This document shows positions 53,889 to 62,672 of a stretch of 64,000 nucleotides of DNA, in pieces. A program made the position numbers and the translations under genes. The stretch covers positions 186,001-250,000 of the forward strand of contig NZ_RZOY02000005.1 in assembly GCF_004022705.2 (NCBI RefSeq), read 5' to 3'. Every line of letters begins with the position of its first letter. Position 1 is the first letter of the stretch. Below the pieces are notes generated by a model. It saw only the letters and a program-made list of their open reading frames with translations. It did no database searches and was not told the DNA's origin. This DNA comes from Mesorhizobium sp. M2D.F.Ca.ET.226.01.1.1 (GTDB taxonomy: Bacteria; Pseudomonadota; Alphaproteobacteria; Rhizobiales; Rhizobiaceae).

Positions 53889-53939
53889 ATATCAAAAGCT
53901 AGCTTGCCGGCCGCATTGAGGCTGGGCTCGGGAGGATAG

Positions 53940-55355
53940 ATGGACAACGAGATGTTCCGCGACTGGTCGAGGCGGGCGGCCGATTGGGGTGTCGATTACC
54001 GCGCTGGCCTGCGCGACCGCCCCGTGCGGCCGGCCATCGCGCCGGGCGAGATCTTCAGGAGCATCGAGGCCTCGCCACCCGAATTGCCCGAACCGATGGA
54101 AAAGATCTTCGCCGATTTCGAAGCCAAGATCGTGCCGGGCATGACGCATTGGCAGCATCCGCGCTTCTTCGCCTATTTCCCCGCCAATGCGGCGCCGGTC
54201 TCGGTCGTGGCGGAATATCTGGTCTCGGCGATGGCCGCGCAATGCATGCTGTGGCAGACCTCGCCGGCGGCGACCGAACTCGAGATGCGCATCGTCGACT
54301 GGATGCGCCAGGCGCTCGGCCTGCCGGAAGGCTTTTCCGGCGTCATCCAGGATTCGGCTTCGTCGGCGACGCTTGCCGCGGTGCTTACCATGCGGGAGCG
54401 GGCGCTCGACTGGCAGGGCAACAAAAAGGGCCTGGTCGGGCAGGGCAAGCTGCGCGTCTATTCCTCAGACCAGGTCCATACCTCGATCGACCGCGCCATC
54501 TGGGTTTCCGGCATCGGCGAGGACAACCTCGTCCGCATCCCGGTCAGCGGCCGCTTCCGCGCCATGGATACCGCGGCGCTGGAGGCCGCGATCATCGCCG
54601 ATCGCAATGCCGGCCTGCTGCCGGCCGGCATAATCGCCTGCGTCGGCGGCACCAGCACCGGCGGAACGGACGACATCGAGGCGGTGGCCGCAGTCGCGAA
54701 GCGGCATGGGCTTTACCTGCATGTCGACGCCGCTTGGGCCGGATCGGCGATGATCTGCCCGGAATACCGGCATTTCTGGGCCGGAGTCGAAGGCGCCGAT
54801 TCCATCGTCTTCAACCCACATAAGTGGCTGGGCGCGCAATTCGACTGTTCCATCCAGTTCGTGCGCCAGCCGGAAGACCTGGTGCGCACGCTGGCCATCA
54901 AGCCGGATTATCTGAAGACGCGCGGCCATGACGGCATCATCAACTATTCCGAATGGTCGGTGCCGCTCGGCCGCCGCTTCCGCGCGCTGAAACTCTGGTT
55001 CCTGGTGCGCGCCCATGGCCTCGAAGGCCTGCGCAATATGATCCGCAACCACGTCGCCTGGAGCGAGGGACTCGCCGTGCGGCTCGGCAAGGAAGCGGAT
55101 TTCGAGCTCGTCAGCGAGCCGATGCTGTCGCTGTTTTCGTTCCGGCACCGGGCGCCGTCGGGCACTGATCCGGACGAGCACAATCTGCGCCTGGTCGACG
55201 CGATCAACACCGATGGCCGGATCTATCTCACGCAGACGCGGGTCGACGGGCGGGTCGCCATCCGTTTCCAGGCGGGCCAGTTCGAATCGACGGCCGCGGA
55301 TGTCGATGCGGCCTTCAATGTCATCCGCGAATGTGCAAGATCGCTCGCATCCTGA
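53940..55355 (+). CDS. PLP-dependent amino acid decarboxylase (group II)
   Basis: The 471-residue enzyme matches the aromatic-L-amino-acid decarboxylase family: THWQHPRFFAYFPANAA, IQDSASSATLAAVL, VHVDAAW-type segment LHVDAAWAGSA, and the PLP-binding lysine K295 in FNPHKWLG. It probably decarboxylates an aromatic or related amino acid to the amine. A perfect palindrome over the promoter suggests control by an unlinked regulator. Substrate cannot be told. It is transcribed separately from Anbu. Confidence 0.9.
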   Translation: MDNEMFRDWSRRAADWGVDYRAGLRDRPVRPAIAPGEIFRSIEASPPELPEPMEKIFADFEAKIVPGMTHWQHPRFFAYFPANAAPVSVVAEYLVSAMAAQCMLWQTSPAATELEMRIVDWMRQALGLPEGFSGVIQDSASSATLAAVLTMRERALDWQGNKKGLVGQGKLRVYSSDQVHTSIDRAIWVSGIGEDNLVRIPVSGRFRAMDTAALEAAIIADRNAGLLPAGIIACVGGTSTGGTDDIEAVAAVAKRHGLYLHVDAAWAGSAMICPEYRHFWAGVEGADSIVFNPHKWLGAQFDCSIQFVRQPEDLVRTLAIKPDYLKTRGHDGIINYSEWSVPLGRRFRALKLWFLVRAHGLEGLRNMIRNHVAWSEGLAVRLGKEADFELVSEPMLSLFSFRHRAPSGTDPDEHNLRLVDAINTDGRIYLTQTRVDGRVAIRFQAGQFESTAADVDAAFNVIRECARSLAS

Positions 55356-55389
55356 GATAGCTGCCGAAACGCGGCCGGGGGAGAAGATC

Positions 55390-55790
55390 GTGACTGCCCG
55401 CGAAGAGACAGCGCAAAACCTGACCGGTGTCTGGAACGGCCGCTATTTCTATCCGCGCGAACTGGCGCCGGTCTCCTTCGTCGCGACACTGTTCGAGACG
55501 ACATCCGGCTTGACGGGAACGACGCACGAACCGGCCGGTCTGGCCACCAGCGCCTTGCGCTATGCACCTTGGAGGGACGACGCGACGGCAGCGCGGTCGC
55601 TTTCGTCAAGACCTACACCAATGCCGGATCGAACGCGCACCCGATCGACTACAGCGGCCGCCTGAATGGCGATGCCACTGAGATCGAAGGCATTTGGCGC
55701 ATCCGCGGGAACTGGTCCGGCAAGTTCCTGATGATCCGCGCACCGGGCAAGGCCGTTTCGGTCGAACGCAAGGTGGCGCAGCGCGTCTGA
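55390..55790 (+). pseudogene. Frameshifted small conserved gene
   Basis: A GTG at 55390 opens VTAREETAQNLTGVWNGRYF ... FVATLFETTSGLTGTTHEPAG. The continuing family-like text, LEGRRDGSAVAFVKTYTNAG ... EIEGIWRIRGNWSGKFLMIR, is in another frame. The break is between about 55540 and 55570. Either a real frameshift has killed the gene or the base calls are wrong there. The intact product would have been about 130 residues, cytoplasmic, of unknown function. Confidence 0.7.
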
Positions 55791-55862
55791 TACCCGATAC
55801 CAGTGGCGTTTTGCTTGCGCTCGTCCTCGAATTCATTAGCCGGCCGCTTGCCTTTTCTACGC

Positions 55863-55895
55863 TTTCGTTTTTCGGTATAGACGAGAAAAACGAAA
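55863..55895 (+). promoter_or_regulatory. Probable GlpR operator upstream of glpR
   Basis: TTTCGTTTTTC (55863-55873) is the exact reverse complement of GAAAAACGAAA (55885-55895), separated by 11 bases. TTTCG-type motifs suit DeoR-family regulators. It ends 15 bases before the glpR ATG, so self-repression is likely. Confidence 0.65.
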
Positions 55896-55910
55896 ACGGG
55901 AGAACGCGCG

Positions 55911-56678
55911 ATGTTTCTTTCGCCGCGCCATGCAGAAATCATCCAGATGGCGAAAGACCACGGCCGGGTTCTTGTCGATGACCTGGCCACGCATTTCAAT
56001 GTAACGCCGCAGACTATCCGCAAGGACCTCAACGATCTATGCGATCAGCGCCTGCTCACCCGCATCCATGGTGGCGCGCTGTTTCCGTCCGGCATCGAGA
56101 ACATGGAGTATGAGGCGCGACGCAAGATTGCCGCCGACGAAAAGGAGGCGATCGGCGGCGCGGCGGCGCGGCTGATCCCGGACAATGCCTCGCTGTTCAT
56201 CAATATCGGCACCACCACCGAGGCCGTCAGCAAGTCGCTGCTCGACCATAACGGGCTTATGGTCATTACCAATAACATCAATGTTGCCAATAGGATGCGC
56301 ATCTATCCTTCGATAGAGGTGGTGATCGCCGGTGGCGTCGTGCGCGGCTCCGACGGCGGCATCGTCGGTGAAGCGGCCGTCGATTTCATCCGCCAGTTCA
56401 AGGTCGATTACGCGGTGATCGGCGCCTCGGCGATAGACCATGACGGCGCGCTGCTCGACTTCGATTTTCGCGAGGTGAAGGTCGCCCAGGCCATTATCGC
56501 CAATGCCCGTCACGTCATTCTGGTCTCCGACCGGACCAAGTTCGAGCGCACCGCGCCGGTTCGGATCGGACATCTTTCGCAGGTGAACACCTTCATCACC
56601 GATCGTTGCGAAATCCCGTCGATCCGCCGGATTTGCGAGGAGACCGAGGTTCGGCTGATCGAGACGTCGCTCGAATAG
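55911..56678 (+). CDS. glpR: DeoR family glycerol-3-phosphate regulator
   Basis: The 255-residue regulator has an N-terminal DeoR helix-turn-helix (VLVDDLATHFNVTPQTIRKD, TRIHGGAL) and a C-terminal sugar-phosphate sensor (SLFINIGTTTEAVSKSLL, VIAGGVVRGSDGGIVGEAAV, DYAVIGASAI). The adjacent glp operon makes it GlpR, a repressor relieved by glycerol-3-phosphate in relatives. An 11-bp inverted repeat precedes its start, and TTTCGTTT occurs before glpD, about 40 bases after glpR ends. Confidence 0.92.
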   Translation: MFLSPRHAEIIQMAKDHGRVLVDDLATHFNVTPQTIRKDLNDLCDQRLLTRIHGGALFPSGIENMEYEARRKIAADEKEAIGGAAARLIPDNASLFINIGTTTEAVSKSLLDHNGLMVITNNINVANRMRIYPSIEVVIAGGVVRGSDGGIVGEAAVDFIRQFKVDYAVIGASAIDHDGALLDFDFREVKVAQAIIANARHVILVSDRTKFERTAPVRIGHLSQVNTFITDRCEIPSIRRICEETEVRLIETSLE

Positions 56679-56718
56679 GCCCAAATCACGGCTGTTTCAC
56701 ACAGCTTCGATATTTCGT

Positions 56719-56746
56719 TTGACATTCGCTTTGAGTTCGAAATAAT
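56719..56746 (+). promoter_or_regulatory. glpD promoter with GlpR-like half-sites
   Basis: TTGACA (56719-56724), 16 bases and AATAAT (56741-56746) form a strong promoter. ATTTCG (56712-56717) and CGAAAT (56738-56743) flank it and repeat the TTTCG motif of the glpR operator, with TTTCGTTT running into the -35. Confidence 0.65.
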
Positions 56747-56804
56747 TCCGTCACGGTTTCGTAAAACACAAAAATGGTGCAATGCGAAATCGTTGGAGGA
56801 AACT

Positions 56805-58331
56805 TTGGACGCATCTCCGATCCATGACATCTTCGTCATCGGCGGCGGCATCAATGGCTGCGGCATAGCCCGCGACGCCGTTGGTCGCGGATTTTCGGTC
56901 TTCTTGGCAGAGATGAACGATCTCGCCAGCGGAACCTCGTCTGGCTCGACCAAGCTCATCCATGGCGGCCTGCGCTATCTCGAATTCTACGAGTTCCGCC
57001 TGGTGCGCGAAGCGCTGATGGAGCGCGAGGTTCTATGGAAGAACGCGCCGCACATCATCTGGCCGATGCGCTTCGTTTTGCCTTACGCCAAGGGCCTCAG
57101 GCCCGCCTGGCTGATCCGGCTTGGGCTGTTCCTCTACGACCATATCGGCGGGCGCAAGCTGCTGCCGGCGACGAAGACGCTGGACATGGGCAACGACCCC
57201 GCCGGCAAGCCGCTGAAGCCATTGTTTCAGAAGGCTTTCGAATATTCCGATGGTTGGGTGAACGACGCGCGCCTCGTGGCGTTGAACGCCCGCGATGCCG
57301 CCGACCGCGGCGCCATTATCCGCACCCGCACCAAGGTCGTCAGCGCGCGGCGCGACGGTTCGATCTGGACCGTCAAGCTGCAGAACGTGCTCACCGGTGA
57401 AACCGAAGAGGTTCGCGCCCGGCTTCTGGTCAACGCAGCCGGGCCTTGGGTCGATCACGTGCTGCAGACCGCCGTCGGCCAGAACGAAGTCCACAATGTC
57501 CGCCTCGTGCAGGGCAGCCACATCGTGATAGCCAAGAAGTTCGACGATCCGCGTGCCTATTTCTTCCAGAACAAGGATGGCCGCATCATCTTCGCCATTC
57601 CCTACGAGGAAGAGTTCACGCTGATCGGCACCACCGATCGCGATTATCCCGGCGATCCGCATGAGGTGAAGATCTCCGATACCGAGATCGATTATTTGTG
57701 CGCCGCGGCAAGCGAGTATTTCGCGCAGCCCGTGAAGCGCTCCGACATCGTCTGGACCTATTCGGCGGTGCGCCCGCTCTATGACGACGGCGCCTCCAAG
57801 GCGCAGGAGGCGACGCGCGACTATGTGCTGAAGGCCGAGGGCGGGGAGGGCGCGGCCCCGTTGGTCAACGCCTTCGGCGGTAAGATCACGACCTTCCGCC
57901 GGCTGGCGGAATCGATGCTGGAGAAGATCGAAGGGTTCCTCGGCAAGCGCGGCAAGCCGTGGACACATGACGCACCGCTGCCGGGCGGCGATTTTCCCGC
58001 GACGGGTTTCGATGCCCAGGTCGCCAGGCTGAAGAACACCTATCCGTTCCTCGACCAGCGGCTGGCGCGCCGCCTCACCCGGCTTTACGGCACGCGCGCG
58101 CAAAAGCTGCTCGGGCTCGCCAAGTCGAATGCCGATCTCGGCCGCAACTTCGGCGCCGATCTTTTCGAGGCGGAAGTCCGCTATCTCGTCGAGAACGAAT
58201 GGGCGGTCACCGCCGAGGACGTGTTGTGGCGCCGCACCAAGCGCGGCCTGCATTTGAGCCGCGAGCAGGCGGCGGCGCTGGAGGAATTCATGCGCGGACT
58301 GGGAAACCGTCACGTCGCGGCGGCGGAATGA
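56805..58331 (+). CDS. glpD: Glycerol-3-phosphate dehydrogenase
   Basis: The 508-residue FAD enzyme oxidises glycerol-3-phosphate to dihydroxyacetone phosphate and passes electrons to ubiquinone at the membrane. The FAD motif is GGGINGCGIARDAVGRG at the N-terminus. LIHGGLRYLE, LVNAAGPWVD, IGTTDRDYPGD and the late GGKITTFRRLAE are typical. I start at TTG 56805, where GGAGGA is correctly placed; TTG 56793 would put the ribosome site inside the gene. It heads the glp operon. Confidence 0.95.
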   Translation: MDASPIHDIFVIGGGINGCGIARDAVGRGFSVFLAEMNDLASGTSSGSTKLIHGGLRYLEFYEFRLVREALMEREVLWKNAPHIIWPMRFVLPYAKGLRPAWLIRLGLFLYDHIGGRKLLPATKTLDMGNDPAGKPLKPLFQKAFEYSDGWVNDARLVALNARDAADRGAIIRTRTKVVSARRDGSIWTVKLQNVLTGETEEVRARLLVNAAGPWVDHVLQTAVGQNEVHNVRLVQGSHIVIAKKFDDPRAYFFQNKDGRIIFAIPYEEEFTLIGTTDRDYPGDPHEVKISDTEIDYLCAAASEYFAQPVKRSDIVWTYSAVRPLYDDGASKAQEATRDYVLKAEGGEGAAPLVNAFGGKITTFRRLAESMLEKIEGFLGKRGKPWTHDAPLPGGDFPATGFDAQVARLKNTYPFLDQRLARRLTRLYGTRAQKLLGLAKSNADLGRNFGADLFEAEVRYLVENEWAVTAEDVLWRRTKRGLHLSREQAAALEEFMRGLGNRHVAAAE

Positions 58332-58370
58332 GGATCGGCCGCTGATGCGCAAGGCCTGGGAGGAGGCGTG

Positions 58371-59450
58371 ATGCTGGAACTGAGGAATGTGACGAAGACG
58401 GTCGGCGCGCAGGAGCAAATCCGCGACGTGTCGCTGACGCTTCAGCACGGTTCGCTGAACGTCCTGCTGGGGCCGACGCTTTCCGGCAAGACCAGCCTGA
58501 TGCGGCTGATGGCCGGCCTCGATGCGCCGACTTCCGGCTCGGTCTGGTTCGACGGCAAGGACGTGACCGGGCAGCCGGTGCAGAAGCGCAACGTCGCCAT
58601 GGTCTACCAGCAGTTCATCAACTACCCGGCGATGACCGTCTACGAAAACATCGCCTCGCCGCTTCGCGTGGCAGGCGTCGAGCAGGCCAGGATCGACAAG
58701 GAAGTGCGCAACGCGGCGGCGCTTTTGAAGCTGACGCCCTATCTCGACCGCACGCCGCTCAACCTCTCGGGCGGCCAGCAGCAGCGCACGGCGCTTGCCC
58801 GCGCCATCGTCAAGAATGCCAGCCTTGTGCTGCTCGACGAGCCTTTGGCCAATCTCGACTACAAGCTGCGCGAGGAATTGCGCGCCGAATTGCCGAAGAT
58901 CTTTGCCGCTGCCGGCACCATCTTCGTCTATGCCACCACCGAACCGCATGAAGCGCTGCTGCTGAGCGGCAACACGGCGACACTTTCGGAGGGCCGCGTC
59001 ACCCAGTTCGGGCCGACCGTCGAGGTGTTCCGCAAGCCGGTCGACCTGGTGACGGCAAGGACGTTTGCCGATCCGCCTCTCAACACCATCGTGCTGTCCA
59101 AGAAAGGATCGGACTTCCTGCTCGAAGGCGGCGTGAAGCTGCCGGTGCCGCCCGAGCTCGCCGGCATTGCGGACGCGAGCTACACGATCGGCTTCCAGCC
59201 GCATCATCTGTCGCTGGAGCGGCCGAACGCGAGCGCCGTACCGGTCAGGGCGAAAGTCACCATCACCGAGATCACCGGCTCGGAAAGTTTCGTCCATCTC
59301 GACTTCGCCGATGCGCGCTGGGTGATGCTCGCGCATGGCATCCTCGACTTCGAGGTCGATGACGAGATCGAGGTGTTCATAGACCCACGCCACATCATGG
59401 TTTTCGACCAGAACGGCCGCGCCGTGACGGCATCGAAGCTGGCGGCTTGA
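58371..59450 (+). CDS. glpS: Glycerol ABC transporter ATP-binding protein GlpS
   Basis: The 359-residue ATPase has Walker A GPTLSGKTS (G34 on; Thr-Leu replaces Ser-Gly), the intact signature LSGGQQQRTALARA, Walker B LVLLDEP and a C-terminal MalK-like regulatory domain. With GlpT it powers glycerol import. I start at ATG 58371, preceded by GGAGGAGG; GTG 58368 is an alternative. The rhizobial gene order supports the name. Confidence 0.92.
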   Translation: MLELRNVTKTVGAQEQIRDVSLTLQHGSLNVLLGPTLSGKTSLMRLMAGLDAPTSGSVWFDGKDVTGQPVQKRNVAMVYQQFINYPAMTVYENIASPLRVAGVEQARIDKEVRNAAALLKLTPYLDRTPLNLSGGQQQRTALARAIVKNASLVLLDEPLANLDYKLREELRAELPKIFAAAGTIFVYATTEPHEALLLSGNTATLSEGRVTQFGPTVEVFRKPVDLVTARTFADPPLNTIVLSKKGSDFLLEGGVKLPVPPELAGIADASYTIGFQPHHLSLERPNASAVPVRAKVTITEITGSESFVHLDFADARWVMLAHGILDFEVDDEIEVFIDPRHIMVFDQNGRAVTASKLAA

Positions 59451-59460
59451 GGAGCATCAG

Positions 59461-60528
59461 ATGGCGCGCATCGAGGTCAATCACATCCGCCACTCCTACC
59501 TGCCCAACCCGCAGAAGGATTCCGATTTCGCGCTGAAGGAGGTGCACCACACCTTCGAGGATGGCGGCGCCTATGCGCTGCTCGGACCGTCCGGTTGCGG
59601 CAAGACGACCTTGCTCAACATCATCTCGGGACTACTGCATCCCTCGCACGGCCAGCTTTTGTTCAATGGCCGCGATGTGACCAAGCTGTCGACGCAGGAG
59701 CGCAACATCGCGCAGGTGTTCCAGTTCCCGGTCATCTACGACACCATGACCGTCTACGACAATCTGGCCTTCCCGCTGCGCAATCGCCGCGTGCCGGAGA
59801 CGGACGTCGACCGCAAGGTCCGCGAGACGCTCGACATGATCGATCTCACCTCGCTGGCGAAGAAGAAGGCGCGCGGCCTCACCGCCGACCAGAAGCAGAA
59901 GATCTCGCTTGGACGCGGCCTGGTGCGCTCCGACGTCAATGCCATCCTGTTCGACGAGCCGCTCACCGTCATCGATCCGCATATGAAATGGGTGCTGCGC
60001 TCGCAGTTGAAGCAGCTGCATCGCCGCTTCGGCTACACCATGGTCTATGTCACGCACGACCAGACCGAGGCGCTGACCTTCGCCGACCGCGTCGTGGTCA
60101 TGTATGACGGAGAGATCGTCCAGATCGGCACGCCGGCGGAGCTCTTCGAGCGCCCGCGCCACACTTTCGTCGGCTATTTCATCGGCTCGCCGGGCATGAA
60201 CGTGCTGCCGGTTGCGCTCGAGGGCCGGACGGCAAAGCTCGGCGCGCAGCGTATCGAGCTGCCCGGCGTGCCCAAGGCCGACAACGGCGCCGTCGAACTC
60301 GGCATCCGTCCCGAATATGTGGGGCTCGGCCGTGAAGGCATGGCGGTGCAGGTGAGCAAGGTCGAGGATGTCGGGCGCCACAAGGTCGTTCGCGCCAACC
60401 TCGAAGGCAAGGAGATCGCGGCCGTCATCGGCGAGGACGACGAGGTTCCGGCCGACCCGAAAGTCCGCTTCGATCCTGCCGGCATCAACATCTATGCCGA
60501 TTCCTGGCGCGTCGAGATGGGGGCCTAG
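59461..60528 (+). CDS. glpT: Glycerol ABC transporter ATP-binding protein GlpT
   Basis: The 355-residue MalK-type ATPase has a normal Walker A GPSGCGKTT (from G42), Walker B ILFDEP, and VYVTHDQTEALTFADR with the switch His. Its ABC signature is degenerate: LTADQKQ (from L140) instead of LSGGQ. It therefore probably forms an asymmetric pair with GlpS. The name is the rhizobial one and is not the E. coli GlpT antiporter. The stop abuts the glpP ATG. Confidence 0.92.
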   Translation: MARIEVNHIRHSYLPNPQKDSDFALKEVHHTFEDGGAYALLGPSGCGKTTLLNIISGLLHPSHGQLLFNGRDVTKLSTQERNIAQVFQFPVIYDTMTVYDNLAFPLRNRRVPETDVDRKVRETLDMIDLTSLAKKKARGLTADQKQKISLGRGLVRSDVNAILFDEPLTVIDPHMKWVLRSQLKQLHRRFGYTMVYVTHDQTEALTFADRVVVMYDGEIVQIGTPAELFERPRHTFVGYFIGSPGMNVLPVALEGRTAKLGAQRIELPGVPKADNGAVELGIRPEYVGLGREGMAVQVSKVEDVGRHKVVRANLEGKEIAAVIGEDDEVPADPKVRFDPAGINIYADSWRVEMGA

Positions 60529-61395
60529 ATGGACAAGACCTGGAACAACAAGGCCTGGTTCCTTGTCCTGCCGGTGCTGGTGCTGGTGGCGTTTTCGGCC
60601 GTCATCCCGCTGATGACCGTCGTCAATTATTCGGTGCAGGATACGTTCGGCAACAACGTCTTCTTCTGGGCCGGCACCGAATGGTTCGAGGACCTGCTGC
60701 ACTCCAATCGCTTCTGGGAAGCGATGGTGCGCAACCTGATCTTCTCCTTCATCATCCTGGCGATCGAAGTGCCACTCGGCATCTTCATTGCGCTCAACAT
60801 GCCTAAGAAGGGCTGGGGCGTGCCGGTCTGCCTGGTGCTGATGGCGCTGCCGCTGCTGGTTCCGTGGAACGTTGTCGGCACCATCTGGCAGGTCTTCGGC
60901 CGCAACGACATCGGCCTGCTCGGCTACTACGTCAACGCGCTCGGCATCGACTACAACTACGTCCAGGACCCGTTCGATGCCTGGGTCACCGTCATCATCA
61001 TGGATGTCTGGCACTGGACCAGCCTGGTCGTGCTGCTTTGCTATGCCGGCCTGGTTTCCATTCCCGACGCCTTCTACCAGGCGGCCAAGATCGACGGCGC
61101 GTCGCGCTGGGCGGTGTTCCGCTACATCCAACTGCCGAAGATGCAGCGCGTGCTGCTGATCGCCGTGCTGCTACGCTTCATGGACTCGTTCATGATCTAC
61201 ACCGAGCCCTTCGTCGTCACCGGCGGCGGTCCCGGCAATTCGACGACCTTCCTGTCGATCGACCTCGTCAAGACGGCGCTCGGCCAGTTCGACCTCGGAC
61301 CGGCGGCGGCGATGTCGCTGGTCTACTTCCTGATCATCCTGTTGTTGTCATGGGTGTTCTACACCGTGATGACCAACTACGACGCGGAGCGCTGA
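60529..61395 (+). CDS. glpP: Glycerol ABC transporter permease GlpP
   Basis: The 288-residue inner-membrane protein has six helices and the cytoplasmic EAA-type loop DAFYQAAKIDGASRWAVFRYIQLPKM that docks on the ATPases. It belongs to the carbohydrate uptake CUT1-type permeases. The ATG follows the glpT stop directly. With GlpQ it forms the glycerol channel. Confidence 0.92.
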   Translation: MDKTWNNKAWFLVLPVLVLVAFSAVIPLMTVVNYSVQDTFGNNVFFWAGTEWFEDLLHSNRFWEAMVRNLIFSFIILAIEVPLGIFIALNMPKKGWGVPVCLVLMALPLLVPWNVVGTIWQVFGRNDIGLLGYYVNALGIDYNYVQDPFDAWVTVIIMDVWHWTSLVVLLCYAGLVSIPDAFYQAAKIDGASRWAVFRYIQLPKMQRVLLIAVLLRFMDSFMIYTEPFVVTGGGPGNSTTFLSIDLVKTALGQFDLGPAAAMSLVYFLIILLLSWVFYTVMTNYDAER

Positions 61396-61396
61396 G

Positions 61397-62305
<909 letters not shown>

Positions 62306-62308
62306 TCC

Positions 62309-62596
62309 ATGAATCTCGACTTCTCCTGGATGGCGTGGACCTGGCCGACGGCGGCCTTCTTCATCATCATCGTGCTGATGCTGTTCGGCATGGGCGTGTG
62401 GGAATATGTCTCGCCCGGCGGCAATCCGCGCGTCGGCGTACTGCGCTTCGAGACGACGCGCGGCGACCGCCTCTTCGTTTCGCTGCTCGGCAGCGCCTTC
62501 ATCCATCTCGCTTGGCTGGGTCTGGTTGGACCCAACCTGTGGTGGGCTCTCGCTCTCTCCGTGATCTACGCCATTGGCGTGTTCCGATACGTATAG
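62309..62596 (+). CDS. glpU: DUF2160 membrane protein GlpU
   Basis: The 95-residue protein has two to three helices (TAAFFIIIVLMLFGMGVWEYV; LGLVGPNLWWALALSVIYAI) around a loop with GDRLFVSLLG, fitting the DUF2160 family always found in rhizobial glp operons. Its role in glycerol uptake is not defined. It starts three bases after glpQ. Confidence 0.88.
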   Translation: MNLDFSWMAWTWPTAAFFIIIVLMLFGMGVWEYVSPGGNPRVGVLRFETTRGDRLFVSLLGSAFIHLAWLGLVGPNLWWALALSVIYAIGVFRYV

Positions 62597-62607
62597 AGGG
62601 GGAAAAG

Positions 62608-62639
62608 CCGGAGCGGCCGCGTGCTGGCGGCCGCACCGG
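62608..62639 (+). terminator. Intercistronic hairpin before glpV
   Basis: CCGGAGCGGCCG (62608-62619) pairs with CGGCCGCACCGG (62628-62639) with one mismatch and an 8-base loop. No T run follows. As with urtA, it probably protects or sets message ends near the binding-protein gene. Confidence 0.5.
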
Positions 62640-62672
62640 ATCGCACTTGCAACCTAAGACTGGAGGAGACAC

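Noticed and set aside
57033..59393. 786-codon open frame antisense to glpD and glpS
   Set aside because: It spans two recognised genes and their junction on the other strand, with no motif or ribosome site of its own.
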